Positions 16,762 through 27,631 are shown, counted from the stretch's first letter. The stretch: DNA of 64,000 bases from Natrinema halophilum (GCF_013402815.2 NZ_CP058601.1:2294001-2358000), one strand, 5' to 3'. Notes: a model not told the origin generated them from the sequence alone. Numbers and translations: made by a program.

Positions 16762-17361
16762 GTGAGTTCTATCCGTTCGGTGAACGTCCGTCCGCCCGTG
16801 ACACCCGAAGAACAGGCGTTCCTCGAACGGACCCGCGTCGGCGCGTTAGCGACGGTCGACGACGAGAGGAATCCTCACGTCGTGCCGATCTGCTACGCAC
16901 TCCCCGAGTTCGACGACTCGACGGCGGAGACGGACCCCGCGATCGTCTCGGCGATCGACGAGAAACCGAAAGCGACCCGAAAGCTCCAGCGCGTTCGAAA
17001 TATACGGACGAATTCGAGAGTGACGCTGCTAGTCGATCGCTACCGCGAGGACTGGTCGCGCCTCGCGTGGGTCCAGATCCGCGGTCGAGCCCGGATTATC
17101 GAGCCCGATGCGGCGGTCGGTGTCCGATCCGATAGCACAAATCGAAACCGGACCGGATCGACGCCGCACGACGCCGCGACAGGCGCGCTCGAGCGCAAGT
17201 ACGACCAGTATGCGGATCACGATCTCGGCGACTGTCCGGTTATCTTGATTCGCGTCGAACGGACCGTCTCGTGGGGGGCCCTCGATCGAGGGGACGGAAA
17301 CGAAAGCGAAGACAGGGGCAGAAACGAGAGCGGAGACAGGGGCAGAAACGTGGATAGCTGA
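16762..17361 (+). CDS. PPOX-class F420/FMN-dependent oxidoreductase (split barrel)
   Basis: This 199-residue protein matches the TIGR03668-type branch of the pyridoxamine-phosphate-oxidase-like fold: PPVTPEEQAFLERTRVGALATV (10-31), HVVPICYAL, IDEKPKATRKLQRVRN, then RVTLLVDRYREDWSRLAWVQIRGRARI and KYDQYADHDL. These proteins bind F420 or FMN at a dimer interface. The start is GTG. The last ~25 residues are a low-complexity tail of NESEDRGRNESGDRG type encoded by a short imperfect tandem repeat, probably a recent addition. The ORF is convergent with the P-type ATPase gene, whose stop lies 13 bases beyond. Confidence 0.9.
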   Translation: MSSIRSVNVRPPVTPEEQAFLERTRVGALATVDDERNPHVVPICYALPEFDDSTAETDPAIVSAIDEKPKATRKLQRVRNIRTNSRVTLLVDRYREDWSRLAWVQIRGRARIIEPDAAVGVRSDSTNRNRTGSTPHDAATGALERKYDQYADHDLGDCPVILIRVERTVSWGALDRGDGNESEDRGRNESGDRGRNVDS

Positions 17362-17374
17362 CCGTCAGCGACGC

Positions 17375-19969
17375 TCACTCGTCGGTGAGTGACCGCTCGG
17401 CGTTCCCGACGATGAGCAGGGTTCCCGCCACGACGGCGACGGTGGTCACCAGCGGATTGACGATTCCGAGGACCGCGGCGGGGATCGCGATCGCATTGTA
17501 ACCGAACGCGAGGCCGACGTTTTGCTCGATTCGCGTTCGGGCTGCCGACGCCAGCGCGAACGCCCGTGCCACGGCAGCGAGGTCGTCGTGGGCGATCGCG
17601 ACGTCGGCCGCGTCGGCGGCAAGTGCAGTGCCGCTGCCCAGCGAAATACCCAGATCCGCCGCGGCGAGTGCGGGTGCGTCGTTCGTCCCGTCGCCGACCA
17701 TCGCTACCCGATTGCCGGCTCTCATCCGCCCGATTGCTGCCGTCTTTCCGTTCGGCGAAACGCCGGCAAAAACGTGTTCGACGGACGGATGCCGATCGAA
17801 GACGTCGGCTGCCGTTCCATCGTCGCCGGTCAGCACCACGACGTCGACCCCGTCCTCGTCCAACGTCGCGATCGTTTCCTCCCATCCACCACGGGGTTCG
17901 TCTCCGACGATCACGATCCCTTCTGCCTCACCGTCTCGACCGACGACGACCGGGAGTCGCCCGGCTGCTCGAGCGTCCTCGATTCGGGTCTCGAGCGCCG
18001 CGGTGAGCGCCCAGCCGCGATCGCGGAAGAGGTCGGGGTGACCGACGAGCACCGTCCGACCATCGACGGTCCCCTCGACGCCGGTCGCGTGGGTGTGGAA
18101 GTCCCGGACTTCCACCTCGCCTGACGTGGCCGAACCGCCGTCCGCGCGGGTTGCATCGCCTGCATCGTCGTCACCGGCGCGGTCGCGGTAACCCTCTCCG
18201 TCGGGGTACTGGTCTGGGCCGTCGAACGCATCGGCGATCGCCGCCGCCGCAGGATGGGCCGCGCGCTGCTCGAGGACCGCAGCAGCCTCGAGCAAGTCGG
18301 CCGGCGCGTCGGCATCGTGGACGCTCATCTCACCGGTCGTGAGCGTCCCGGTTTTGTCGAATACGACGATATCGACCGCACGCAGGCGCTCGAAGATCGT
18401 CTCGTCGAAGACGACGATCCCGCGGTCGAGGGCTTCCTGCAGGCTCGTCGCGACGGTATACGGCGTCGCGAAGCCGAGCGCCCAGGGACTCGCGACCATG
18501 AACGTCATGAGAACGGCCATCGCGGCGGTCGACACGCTCGGGCCGACGAGGACGGAGATCGCGCCGACGAGGACCGCGGCGGCGAGGACGATCGGAACGA
18601 GGACCGCCGCGATTTCGTTGGCCCGTCTGGTAATGCCGTGGTCGGCGCTCTGGACGTTCCAGACGACCTGCGTCAGTCGCTCGATGCTGCTGGTCGTCCG
18701 CTCGCCGACGTCGACGACCGCCGCGTTGGTCGTGACTACCGACCCACCCACCACGTCGTCACCGGCGCGTTTCGTGACCGGGAGTGATTCCCCCGTCACC
18801 ACAGCCTCGTCGACCGCACACTCGCCCTCCGCCAGCGTCCCGTCGACGGGGATGCGCTCGCCCTCGCGAACGAGCACGCGGTCGCCCGACTCGAGATCGG
18901 AGACGGGAAGTTCGGTCGTCGACCCGTCCGATGCGTACAACCGCGCGGTATCGACCTGCGAAACCGTGAGATCGGTCAATCGTTCCGTCGCGCGGCGTTT
19001 GACCGACGTCTCGTAGTAGACCGCACCCATCACGATCGAGGCGACGACGATCGTCAGATCGAAGTAGAGGTGGTTACCGCCGAGCCCGGTGATGACGATA
19101 CTGTAGAGGTACGCGCTGACGATGGTCAGCCCCGCGAGGAGATCCGTGGTTGGCCGCCGAAGTTTCAGGCTGACGTATGCACCTCGCAGGACCGGGCCGC
19201 CGGTCAGGTAGAGAATTGCCCCTGTTAGCACGACGAACAGGGGGAGATACAGTGTCCCGGTGAAGCCGGTGAAGGCGTTCTCGAAGTGCGAGATCGCGCC
19301 CCAGTCGGTGAACTCGGTCAGAAACATCGGATAGAGCACGGCAACGAACGGCAACAGGAGAAAAGATCCGAAGACGATACCCACCACGTATCGCATTTCG
19401 AGCATATCGTCGGCGCGGCGCTTTCGGAGGCCGGACATCTCCCGGGAGCGCCGGGTCCCACCCGTCTCGTCGTCGGCAGTCGCCTCCTCCCGCAAGTAGG
19501 CCGTATAGCCGAGTGTGCTCAGCGCTTCTTGGAGCGCCGGCGCCGAGATTCGGTCGGGATCATGATCCACGCGGATCGTTTCCGTGACGTAACTCGCCTC
19601 GGCCTCGGTCACGCCGTCGCATCCCTCGGCGACGGACTCGAGGAAGGCTTCGCAGGTCGCCGAGTGCATACCGTCAACCCGGAAGAAGGTTGTGACAGTC
19701 CCGTCTGGCCCGCTTCCTCCCCGGTCGGTATCGTCGATCGATTCCGGATCTGACGTCCGGGTCTCGAGGTCGTTCCCGCCGTCATCGCCGGTATCGCCAC
19801 CGGCAGTACCGCGATCAGCGCCGCTGCTCGTCCCGTACTCGGCAGCGATGTCGCGACAGCCGGTCGAACAGAACGCGTCCGATATCGACTGGCCCGCCGA
19901 CTGCGAGAGTACAGTCCCGCACAGCCGACAGCGGTCCGGTTGGTCGGTTCCCTCGCCTCGATCGCTCAC
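17375..19969 (-). CDS. P1B-like P-type ATPase with SPW in place of CPC
   Basis: The 864-residue protein has the full heavy-metal ATPase architecture: N-terminal Cys4 module (C14-x2-C17-x16-C34-x3-C38), acidic disordered linker, one HMA-like domain (about 93-160), membrane spans, actuator with TGES, phosphorylation loop DKTGTLT (Asp538), HP motif, GDGTNDAP hinge and final span pair. The metal determinants are altered: the span-6 motif CPC is SPW (494-496), the HMA motif GMHCxxC is GMHSATC, and the last span lacks the usual Met-x-x-Ser. The YN of span 7 remains. It is probably still an active pump, but copper or zinc selectivity cannot be assumed. I chose the GTG at 19969 because it avoids overlap with the GNAT gene; an upstream GTG at 20101 exists. 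Confidence 0.88.
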   Translation of the reverse strand: MSDRGEGTDQPDRCRLCGTVLSQSAGQSISDAFCSTGCRDIAAEYGTSSGADRGTAGGDTGDDGGNDLETRTSDPESIDDTDRGGSGPDGTVTTFFRVDGMHSATCEAFLESVAEGCDGVTEAEASYVTETIRVDHDPDRISAPALQEALSTLGYTAYLREEATADDETGGTRRSREMSGLRKRRADDMLEMRYVVGIVFGSFLLLPFVAVLYPMFLTEFTDWGAISHFENAFTGFTGTLYLPLFVVLTGAILYLTGGPVLRGAYVSLKLRRPTTDLLAGLTIVSAYLYSIVITGLGGNHLYFDLTIVVASIVMGAVYYETSVKRRATERLTDLTVSQVDTARLYASDGSTTELPVSDLESGDRVLVREGERIPVDGTLAEGECAVDEAVVTGESLPVTKRAGDDVVGGSVVTTNAAVVDVGERTTSSIERLTQVVWNVQSADHGITRRANEIAAVLVPIVLAAAVLVGAISVLVGPSVSTAAMAVLMTFMVASPWALGFATPYTVATSLQEALDRGIVVFDETIFERLRAVDIVVFDKTGTLTTGEMSVHDADAPADLLEAAAVLEQRAAHPAAAAIADAFDGPDQYPDGEGYRDRAGDDDAGDATRADGGSATSGEVEVRDFHTHATGVEGTVDGRTVLVGHPDLFRDRGWALTAALETRIEDARAAGRLPVVVGRDGEAEGIVIVGDEPRGGWEETIATLDEDGVDVVVLTGDDGTAADVFDRHPSVEHVFAGVSPNGKTAAIGRMRAGNRVAMVGDGTNDAPALAAADLGISLGSGTALAADAADVAIAHDDLAAVARAFALASAARTRIEQNVGLAFGYNAIAIPAAVLGIVNPLVTTVAVVAGTLLIVGNAERSLTDE

Positions 19970-20064
19970 TGGTGTCACTCCGAGTTCGACGGCAATAACA
20001 GTGTCCGATACGTCCTCGGTCTTGGCGGTTCGATTACCTCCACGACCGTTTCGATCGAGTTCCG

Positions 20065-21231
20065 TTAGGTGGTATCCAGGTCGAGACGCGAGAACGTCCA
20101 CGCCTCGATCGGACTGGATTCGAGGTCGAGGCCGTCGCCGAGATCGCGTGCGAGGAGGGTTCGTGACGTCGGTCGGACGAACGCCGACAGCGGTAGTCGG
20201 GTGTCCGGGTAGAACCGGTACCTGAGCGGAGACGGTACCGTCTCTCCGAACGCGGTAACATAGCGACGGTCCGCGAAATCGTCCATCGCTGCCACGAGGA
20301 GTTGGTTGAGTGGCGCCTCCTCGGGTTCGATCGACCGCGGCAGCGTCTCGACGATTCGCGCGCGGTCGACGCCGCTCGAGACGACGAGCGCGGCGACCGG
20401 CTCGCCGTCGCGGCGAGCGACGTAGGTCAGATACGTCTGTGCCGGATTTGCGAACCGCCAGCGGTAGAAAGCCGCAGTCCGGTTGGTGTGAATTTCGGGG
20501 GGGATCGATCGCCGATAGATCGCCGCGAGGGTGCCGGTCGGCGGCGTCTCGTAGTACTCGATTCCGAGACCGGGTTCGGAATCGACGAGCAGTCGGTCGC
20601 CGGCGCGGTGAATTCGCGTAATCGTGTCCTCGAGCATGTCCGTGAACGCACTGGTCAGACGACCATCGCTGAGCCGTCGGTCGCCATCAGCACGTCGAGT
20701 ATCGACCGACCGTCCGTCGGTACCGTCCGACGACGGGTCGGTGTTAGTCCGCCGCTCGAGAGCGTCGGCGGGGTTTTGCAGCCGATAGTAGGCAGGCACC
20801 GTCCCGATCTCCTGCCAGCCGTGGGCTAGATTGCCCGGCTTCGAATTCTCGTTCGGGAAGTTGAAGAAAAACGACGGCGACCCGTTGGCGTACCGCTCGA
20901 TGGCATGTTCGTTCATCCGTCCGAACAGGCCACGTCCGCGGTGGCGGGGATGGACCATCGTGTCGCACGGCTGGAACGCGGTTCGAACGGTCCCGCCGAT
21001 GCGCATCTGCTGGGCGAAAAACGACCGGAAGCCGACGGGATCACCGTCGGACGTCGCCACGATGATCGGAACGTGATCGACGTAGGGATTCTCCCGGAAC
21101 TTCCAGCGGAACCAGCGCGGGCTTCTGTCGTGACCGAACACCGTTTCGTACAGCGACAGGAACGCCGCTCGATCGTCGGGTGCGAACGTTCGGACGGTGT
21201 ACCGTGTCGCCGTTCGGAGAGGTGCGTTCAT
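20065..21231 (-). CDS. GNAT family N-acetyltransferase, two-domain
   Basis: The 388-residue protein has a GNAT domain in the first half: [22 protein letters not shown], then [16 protein letters not shown] and the acetyl-CoA loop [17 protein letters not shown] (about 100-116), which fits Q/RxxGxG/A. The second half, beginning with [15 protein letters not shown] near residue 260, looks like a degenerate second GNAT-like repeat, as in haloarchaeal double-GNAT proteins. No target can be named. The ATG at 21231 is preferred to a GTG at 21249. The ATPase gene follows 95 bases downstream on the same strand. Confidence 0.85.
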   Translation of the reverse strand: MNAPLRTATRYTVRTFAPDDRAAFLSLYETVFGHDRSPRWFRWKFRENPYVDHVPIIVATSDGDPVGFRSFFAQQMRIGGTVRTAFQPCDTMVHPRHRGRGLFGRMNEHAIERYANGSPSFFFNFPNENSKPGNLAHGWQEIGTVPAYYRLQNPADALERRTNTDPSSDGTDGRSVDTRRADGDRRLSDGRLTSAFTDMLEDTITRIHRAGDRLLVDSEPGLGIEYYETPPTGTLAAIYRRSIPPEIHTNRTAAFYRWRFANPAQTYLTYVARRDGEPVAALVVSSGVDRARIVETLPRSIEPEEAPLNQLLVAAMDDFADRRYVTAFGETVPSPLRYRFYPDTRLPLSAFVRPTSRTLLARDLGDGLDLESSPIEAWTFSRLDLDTT

Positions 21232-21516
21232 GGTCGAGGCTGGGTTCACGCCCGGCTGCGAGGCGAACTGGAGACGCCTCGCTGTGGGGTCGTGATGATT
21301 GTCGGTTCGCTCGAGAGCGGAATACTAGTTCGCCTTGAATACGCCGAGTTAGACACGTTGACAAACTGGTCCGTGCGTTCGACAGTCAACCGAGCGTATC
21401 CGAACTGGCTTCCGCCGAGGCAGTCCACTGTGACGCACCGCACCGAGCGAGGAACCGGAGGGCGTGGCACCTCGGGGAGATCGAACACACACTGACCGAC
21501 CTCGTTGCCGATCAAA

Positions 21517-22977
21517 TCAACGCCTGTCGACGATCGTTCCGTCCGCACCGACTGCGACCGCCCGCCCGTCATCGGAGTTGACCGAGACAGCCAGAAGCGT
21601 TCCCGCTGCGTCCACAGCAGCCCGTTCCCAGTCGGCCGCCGCAGATCGTTCATATATTTCCCCGTCCGCGCTGCAGGCGATCGTCTCCCCCTCTCGCCAG
21701 GCGAGCCCGGGTAGCGCGCCATCGGCGACCCGCTCCGGCGTCCACGTCCCCGTGTCGTGACGGTGGACGACGCCGTCGTCCGCGCTCACCAGACAGTCGT
21801 CTCGACCCAGCGTCGCGACGGCTTCGAGCGTACCGTCCGCGCCCTCGAGTCCAACGCGGTCGAACGAGTCCCCGCCGTCGGTCGTCTCGAAGACACCGTC
21901 GTTCGTGTCACAGCAGTAGCCGATCGACGCGTCGGCGAGGGCGATTCCGGTCAGACTCGAGCCGCCGCCGGGTTTGACGGGGTCGGTCCACGAGAGGTCC
22001 CCGTCGCGGTAGCGCCCGCGACAGACCGCACCGGAACCGTTGATCAGTAACACGGTCTCGTCTCCGCTGGTCCCGCCGACGGCCGCTCCGAGCCAGTTGG
22101 CCGTGATCCCCGCGGGAGCCGAATAGTCCGTGTGACGGCCGGTATCGGTCTCGATACGGGCCACCGCGCCGCCGTCGCCGGCGATCCAGATCGCATCGCC
22201 GTCGGCCGTCGCGTCGACCCCGCGAAGGTCGGCTCCCGCTGCGGACGGCCCCTCTTCGAGGACGATTACCCACTCATTCTCCCCGTCGGCGTCGCTCCGA
22301 TGCTCAGCGATCACTCTTCCGTCATCGCCAGCTGCGTAGACCGCCCCCGATGCAGTAACGCTGACGTCCCTGAGCGTCACCTCTGTCGGCGCGTCGACGA
22401 CGTGCCACCCTCTCGGTCGGTCGCGGTCGTCCGTCCCGCTGGCTGCACTCGCACCGTTTCGGCTTTGTCCGGCGTCGTGATCCGCGTGCTCTGCCGCGGT
22501 CGCACCCTCACCGCCAGCATCGTCGGCACCGGCGTTGGCCTCCGCGACACCGCGCTCGAGTTGCTCGCTTCCCGTCCCGCGGTCCCCCGTTCGGTCGATT
22601 GTCCGATCAGCAGTCTCGTCGGCCGGTTCCCGTCCCGCTGCCGTCCCAGTAGATACCGGTGTTTTCCCCGTCCGTCCATCGTTCGCCCTCGCGGTCGGCT
22701 CTCGATCGCCGACCGTCGTCTCTCCATTGCCCGTCCCCCTCGCCGCCTCTCGGCCGGCGGCGTCGCGCATTCGACCGGCCGACCGCCCCCGTAAATACAG
22801 AACGATCGGCGGCAGAACGTACGAGGCGAGCGCGAGGACGACGAACCAGCGGTTGACGATGGTCAGCGTTCCGAACGCGGTCAGGCCAGCCGTCGCGACC
22901 GCGTGGATCCACGTCTTCGTGTAGCGGCGAAAGAACGGGACGAATCCATCCTCGGAACGCGCGTTGTGGGTAGCCAT
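21517..22977 (-). CDS. Membrane-anchored beta-propeller protein (Ycf48/BNR-like)
   Basis: The 486-residue protein has two membrane spans near residues 22-60, a long disordered region rich in Arg/Gly/Thr/Asp (about 65-195), and then about seven beta-blade units with repeated motifs such as DVSVTASGAVYAAGDDGRVI, GVDATADGDAIWIAGDGGAV and DGVFETTDGGDSFDRVGLE. The TTDGGDSFDRV segment is a classical BNR/sialidase or Ycf48-type turn. A C-terminal tryptophan and GADGTIVDRR end the last blade. The disordered spacer is unusually long. I infer a scaffold or binding protein held at the membrane; no enzymatic residues are evident. Confidence 0.8.
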   Translation of the reverse strand: MATHNARSEDGFVPFFRRYTKTWIHAVATAGLTAFGTLTIVNRWFVVLALASYVLPPIVLYLRGRSAGRMRDAAGREAARGTGNGETTVGDREPTARANDGRTGKTPVSTGTAAGREPADETADRTIDRTGDRGTGSEQLERGVAEANAGADDAGGEGATAAEHADHDAGQSRNGASAASGTDDRDRPRGWHVVDAPTEVTLRDVSVTASGAVYAAGDDGRVIAEHRSDADGENEWVIVLEEGPSAAGADLRGVDATADGDAIWIAGDGGAVARIETDTGRHTDYSAPAGITANWLGAAVGGTSGDETVLLINGSGAVCRGRYRDGDLSWTDPVKPGGGSSLTGIALADASIGYCCDTNDGVFETTDGGDSFDRVGLEGADGTLEAVATLGRDDCLVSADDGVVHRHDTGTWTPERVADGALPGLAWREGETIACSADGEIYERSAAADWERAAVDAAGTLLAVSVNSDDGRAVAVGADGTIVDRR

Positions 22978-23162
22978 TGGTCGACGTGCGTGGCTGCTCG
23001 AATCCGTCTATCGGACTGGCGAGCAAAAACGTACTGCAGGCAGGCGACCGCCGAGGTGGAATTCGGGTCCGGCGTGGTGATACTCCGACCGACATCCTCT
23101 TCCGAATCGTTCGGTGTCCGGCTCCTGTCAGAGCGTCATCCGCTTCCCTTCCGAATGACGCC

Positions 23163-23293
23163 AACCGCTGAAAACCGTCGACAGCCGCTAGAAACCGTCG
23201 ACAGCCGCTAGAAACCGTCGACAGCCGCTAGAAACCGTCGACAGCCGCTAGAAACCGTCGACAGCCGCTAGAAACCGTCGACGACCGCTAGAA
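23163..23293. repeat. 20-bp tandem repeat array at the 3' end of the LUD gene
   Basis: AAACCGTCGACAGCCGCTAG is repeated head to tail about six times, with one slightly different unit at each end. The last unit includes the TAG stop and final codons of the LUD gene, so the array looks as if it grew from that gene end. There are no spacers, so it is not a CRISPR array. Confidence 0.95.
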
Positions 23294-23953
23294 ACCGTGG
23301 GGCTCGTCGATCAACACCAGTTGGGTCCGGTCGTCGACCCGCTCGTACTCGAGTGAGACGAGCTTCCCGATGACGCTCCCCTGGCCGTACACCTCCTGTG
23401 CACGGGCGTCCTCGAGCGGATACGCGAATTCGCGTACCCGCTCGACGGCTGTTTGCCAGTCGTCGACGATTTTGTTCGTACTGCCGACCAGCACCAGCGT
23501 CTCCGCGCCGAACGGCCACGCGCCGACGGCGTTACCGAGCGCGTTGGCCCCGAGCAATTCGCCGGTCTCGGCGATCGCGTTGACGCTGTCGACGAAAACG
23601 TCGGCGGTGGTGGCCTCCCGTCGCATCCGGTATCGCTCCTCGTCGTCATCCCTCTCTTGTACCCGGTTTCCGAGGTACTCGAACCCGTCTTCGGCCTCGA
23701 GATCGTCCGTGAAACCGATCTCCTCGAGCGTCGTCGAGTGACCGTCCATCACCGCTTTGCCGTCCGGTATCTGGTCGCGGAGGTGCTCGCGCGCCGCATC
23801 GCCGTCGTCGAAGACGTGGACCTCGATGTTTCGATCCTCGACGTTCGAGACGACGGTCTCTATCGTCTCGTCGTCCGGGGCCTGATCGAAGCGGGACTCG
23901 TCGATCTCGAGTTGGTCTGCGAAATCGTCCTTCGTGTGGTAGTCGTCAGCCAT
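23288..23953 (-). CDS. LUD domain (LutC/YkgG-like) protein
   Basis: The 221-residue protein has the LUD fold used in lactate-utilisation proteins and related families: GKAVMDGHSTTLEEIGF (68-84), ATTADVFVDSVNAIAETGELLG, and GNAVGAWPFGAETLVLVGSTNKIVDDW, with the VGSTNKI glycine-rich loop typical of the group. The iron-sulfur partners LutA and LutB are not in the window, and this stand-alone haloarchaeal form has no established role. The stop codon is embedded in the first unit of a 20-bp tandem repeat. A single gene, transcribed toward the propeller gene. Confidence 0.9.
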   Translation of the reverse strand: MADDYHTKDDFADQLEIDESRFDQAPDDETIETVVSNVEDRNIEVHVFDDGDAAREHLRDQIPDGKAVMDGHSTTLEEIGFTDDLEAEDGFEYLGNRVQERDDDEERYRMRREATTADVFVDSVNAIAETGELLGANALGNAVGAWPFGAETLVLVGSTNKIVDDWQTAVERVREFAYPLEDARAQEVYGQGSVIGKLVSLEYERVDDRTQLVLIDEPHGF

Positions 23954-24097
23954 TTCGTTCCGAGAAGTCGGTGGCTCGACGGATCAAAGCAGAGCAAGCG
24001 AGTACCGGTCGAGCCACCCGGATTCCGCCACTGCCTATCTGTAGATTGACCGGTCGCGAATCGCGAGTCGCCACTGTCCGCCCGTCGAAGGCAACAG

Positions 24098-24424
24098 TCA
24101 CCGTCGTCTGAAAGCACCGTTCTCGCGGTGGCGACCGCGGGACCGCGTTTCGAGTGAAATGGTACAAACGCGGTTGTTGTAGATCGCCTCACGATCTCCG
24201 CCGAAGACGAGATCGCGGGGAAGCGGCGTGAGAACACGTTCGGCGATATCGTCGTCGCAGTCGACAGCGATTCGGATACGACTCGAGCCGACTTGAACCG
24301 TCAGATCGGCGGCGTCGGCTGGGGCGACGTCGACGACGACGCGAAGACGGTCGGCCGGTCCGTCGTAGACGATCTGTATCGGAAACGGGAACGACGCCGT
24401 TTCGGGAGGCGAGGGGGTAGACAC
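24098..24424 (-). CDS. Small Hsp20/CS-like haloarchaeal protein
   Basis: The 108-residue product is mostly beta strands: FPIQIVYDGPADRLRVVVDV, ADLTVQVGSSRIRIAV, a proline-rich turn, then AIYNNRVCTISLE, which resembles the last strands of small heat-shock/CS-domain proteins (ANYNNGVLTV type). The start is taken as a GTG at 24424; a TTG at 24469 would add a basic Cys-containing stretch that looks unrelated. It has a basic C-terminal tail. I infer an Hsp20-like fold, but the IxI motif of true small heat-shock proteins is not clear, so function stays open. Confidence 0.6.
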   Translation of the reverse strand: MSTPSPPETASFPFPIQIVYDGPADRLRVVVDVAPADAADLTVQVGSSRIRIAVDCDDDIAERVLTPLPRDLVFGGDREAIYNNRVCTISLETRSRGRHRENGAFRRR

Positions 24425-24560
24425 GGGACCGCGTTTCGACGATGGGTCGAAACATCTCCGCGTGCACAAATGTACGTTTCATACCGACCGACGTTTCGCG
24501 CGACCGACGAATCCGCGTACGGTAGCGCACGCTGGGTCGGGGCGAGTGACGCGATTCACC

Positions 24561-24823
<263 letters not shown>

Positions 24824-24826
<3 letters not shown>

Positions 24827-26413
24827 AAGATAGCCCAGATCCGCCAGCCGCTTTTTCGTTCCCTCTCGCATCGCTACGTCACCCGTCTCGCCGGCCTCAC
24901 CGAGAGGGTCAAACTGCTCTTCGAGCCGACGACGAAGCGTCCGCACGCGCTGTGGGTCGTCGTCGCTGATATCCGTTTCCTCGAGCGGGTCGGTCGAAAC
25001 GCGGTGGAGGCGCTCGAAGCCGTCGTCGCTGCGGACGTACTTGTACTCGTCCGTACGGATCGCCCGCAGCCGTCGGTCGAAGGCCCGGACCCGATCGGGA
25101 ATCTCGCCGAAGCGGTTTTCCAGGCGTTCGATCGACGGCTGCGGAGCGGCGTACTCCGCGAAGACGGCGTCGCGGGGCTCCGTGTCGGAATCGGGATGGA
25201 ACGAACGGCTCGACCACTGCTGGCGCAATTCCGGATCGTCGATTCCGGCCGCCTCGAGCATCGTGGCGGGGAGGTCGAGCAACTGGACCAGGTCGTCGCG
25301 TCGCCCACCGCGGGTGAAGGCGCCACCGTGACAGACCAGCGGGACGTGCAACAGCGTATCGTAGAGGTTGTACTGGTGGCCGAAAAAGCCGTGTTCGCCG
25401 ATGTGTTCGCCGTGGTCGCCACAGACGACGAACAGGGTGTCGTCCCACTCGCCCGCAGCTTCGAGGGCGGCCCGAAGGCGACCGACCTGGTGGTCTACGT
25501 AGGCGAGTTCGGCCCGGTAGAGGCCGCGGAGCAGGGCGAACTCGTGATCGGAAATGTCGTAGTCTTCGCAGTCGTAGGCGCGAGGGTCCTGACGGATCGC
25601 GGTTGCGGCGTCGTAACTGGCGCCGTCGGGGAGAAACCGTTCTGCGTACTCCTTCGGCGGATCGTACTGAACGTGGGGCTCGATAAAGTTACAGAACAGG
25701 AAAAACGGCTGGTCGTCGGTCCGATTCTCGAGCCAGTCGGCGACCCAGTCCGTCGACCGAGCAGCACCGTCGTCGCCGGGTGGCTGTAGCAACTCACTGT
25801 AGAGGATGTTGGCCGCGTTGACGAACGGGTTGCCGTCGAAGAGCCGATCTCGAGTTGCGACGATTTTCTCCCGAAGATCCTCGCCGCGGACGACTGCCCC
25901 CATATCGGCGTCTGTCTGGATGTACTGCCAGCCCTTCCGAAGGTCGTCGAACCCGCGCTCGAAACCGAACTCCTCGGTTATCCAGGTGTTGTTCGAGACG
26001 CCGACCGTCTGACGTCCGGCGTCGGCGAACGCCTCGGGGAGGGTTCGAAGCTCATCTTCGAGATAGGTGTGGCCGCCGTGCGTACCGTGCTCGGAGGGGT
26101 ACGTCCCGGTGAAAAACGACGCGTGGGAGGGCAACGTCCAGGGGGCAGTCGCGAACGCGTTCGTGAACGCTGTTCCCTCGGCTGCAAGTCGGCTCAGGGT
26201 CGGCGTCGGGTTCGCATCCGTTCCCTCGGTACTCGAGACGATCCGATCGTCCGAAGAGCGGTCCGTTCCGGCACGGCCGGACTCAATCACGGCCCGATCG
26301 CCCGTATCGGTTCGGTTGCCAACGCTTCTGGCTCGAGCCGTATCGAGTACGACGAAAACAACGTTCCGCACAATACGATGTGACTCACCGTCACGTCCGT
26401 TGGATTCCGACAT
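24824..26413 (-). CDS. Sulfatase-like hydrolase of the alkaline phosphatase superfamily
   Basis: The 529-residue protein has the superfamily landmarks: NVVFVVLDTARA near residues 18-29 (metal Asp), the nucleophile region APWTLPSHASFFTGTYP, FCNFIEPHVQY, LFVVCGDHGEHIGEHG (second metal site) and HVPLVCHGG. The nucleophile position is Thr in TLPSHAS; the formylglycine signature C/S-x-P-x-R of true sulfatases is absent. It is therefore more like phosphoglycerol-transferase or phosphodiesterase members. Between residues about 35 and 70 a Ser/Thr/Asp-rich insertion interrupts the usual loop. There is no signal peptide. The ATG at 26413 was chosen over 26428. The stop lies in the right end of an IS605-like remnant. 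Confidence 0.9.
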
Positions 26414-26756
26414 ATACCTTCCATCCACGTCACGTGCGGAAGGTCACAACCCCGGAGTATGCAGGGGGATAATCCGGGATATCGCCGACTGGTTGGGCGC
26501 AAATCGTCGATCTGCGTAATTTCGGCCCGAAACGTCTCTGGCGGGAGGGTCGTTTCACTCGAGTGGAAGCGACGATGCCCAGCGCCGCCGTCCCGAGAAT
26601 TCAGCAAACGACGCTGGAATGGGTGTCGATGTCCGGGGTCGGGTATTCAGTTGCCGGTCGAATCTTCATCCGACGGGACGGCGTAGCGCCACCGAGTCGA
26701 CGCCGGTGGGCCGTTCGGCGTGAGCAGCCACTGATGCGTCGCTCGGAGTGCATTCG
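26414..26756. other. Divergent intergenic region
   Basis: About 340 bases between the divergent hydrolase and the acidic membrane protein. It should carry both promoters; TATATACC-like bases lie close to 26410. No gene, RNA or repeat seen. Confidence 0.5.
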
Positions 26757-27605
26757 ATGACTGACCACCACGATCACGATACGGCGACGAACGGTTCGAC
26801 GAATCGTCTCGACGACGTCACCGATCTCGAGGGGGATGACGTCCCGACGGGAACGGACGACGCGGCCTCCCCAGCGACCGTCGGAGTGGCGAGCGGAACG
26901 CTGCCGTTAGTCGGTGGCGGCCTGCTGGTGCTTGCCGCGATCCGCTCGCGTATCGAGAATCGGACGCGAGCGATGCTGCTTGGCATCACTGGCATCGGGC
27001 TGATCGGGCTCGGCTTTCGAAAGCGTCGCTCGAGCGAGGCCGCCGACGTCCCGGAGGTCGAAGGCGGGACCGAGGGGAAGGAAACGTCGGATGAAGCCGC
27101 TTCCGCGGCGAACCGGATCGATTCCGGCCGCGTCTCCGAGATCGAGCCGGACGGGGAGATCGCAGACGAGCCCGAGATCGGCGAGTCCAGAACAGCGGAG
27201 TCCGACATCGAGTACACCGAGGAAGCCGACGAAGAGCCGCGACAGAGGCCGGGCATCGAAGCAGAAGAAACCGATCCCCGGCGCGACACTGACGCCGAAG
27301 TCGCAGTTGACGTCTCGAATTCGGCGATGGCGGACGAAGAGAGCGAGGCGACGGGACCGAGTTCCGAACAGGCCCAGCCGACGCAGACGGAAGGGACAGA
27401 ACCGGAAGCAAGCCCCGCGGAGGACGCCTCCCACATGAAGGTCGATCCGCCGACCGAAGACGATTCGGAGCCGGACAGAGACGATGCGGACGGCGAACGC
27501 GATGCAGACGATGGAGACGACCAGGGTAACGCAGACGATGCGGACGACCAGGGTAACGCAGACGATGGGGATGACGGTGGCGATACGGACGAAGGCGAAC
27601 AGTAA
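26757..27605 (+). CDS. Acidic two-span membrane protein with disordered tail
   Basis: The 282-residue product starts with a His/Asp-rich stretch, has two short hydrophobic segments (about residues 43-62 and 70-88, the second ending in GLGFRKRR), and then about 190 residues of extremely acidic, low-complexity sequence dominated by Glu, Asp, Ala and Thr. The end consists of imperfect DDQGNADDADD repeats encoded by a short tandem repeat. Positive residues after the second span suggest that the tail is cytoplasmic. No domain is recognisable. The ATG at 26757 was preferred to the one at 26748. Confidence 0.7.
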   Translation: MTDHHDHDTATNGSTNRLDDVTDLEGDDVPTGTDDAASPATVGVASGTLPLVGGGLLVLAAIRSRIENRTRAMLLGITGIGLIGLGFRKRRSSEAADVPEVEGGTEGKETSDEAASAANRIDSGRVSEIEPDGEIADEPEIGESRTAESDIEYTEEADEEPRQRPGIEAEETDPRRDTDAEVAVDVSNSAMADEESEATGPSSEQAQPTQTEGTEPEASPAEDASHMKVDPPTEDDSEPDRDDADGERDADDGDDQGNADDADDQGNADDGDDGGDTDEGEQ

Positions 27606-27631
27606 CAGTCACGATCGTACAGGAGATCGGC

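Noticed and set aside
23163-23293. CRISPR array
   Set aside because: Units are directly joined with no spacers and no cas genes are near.
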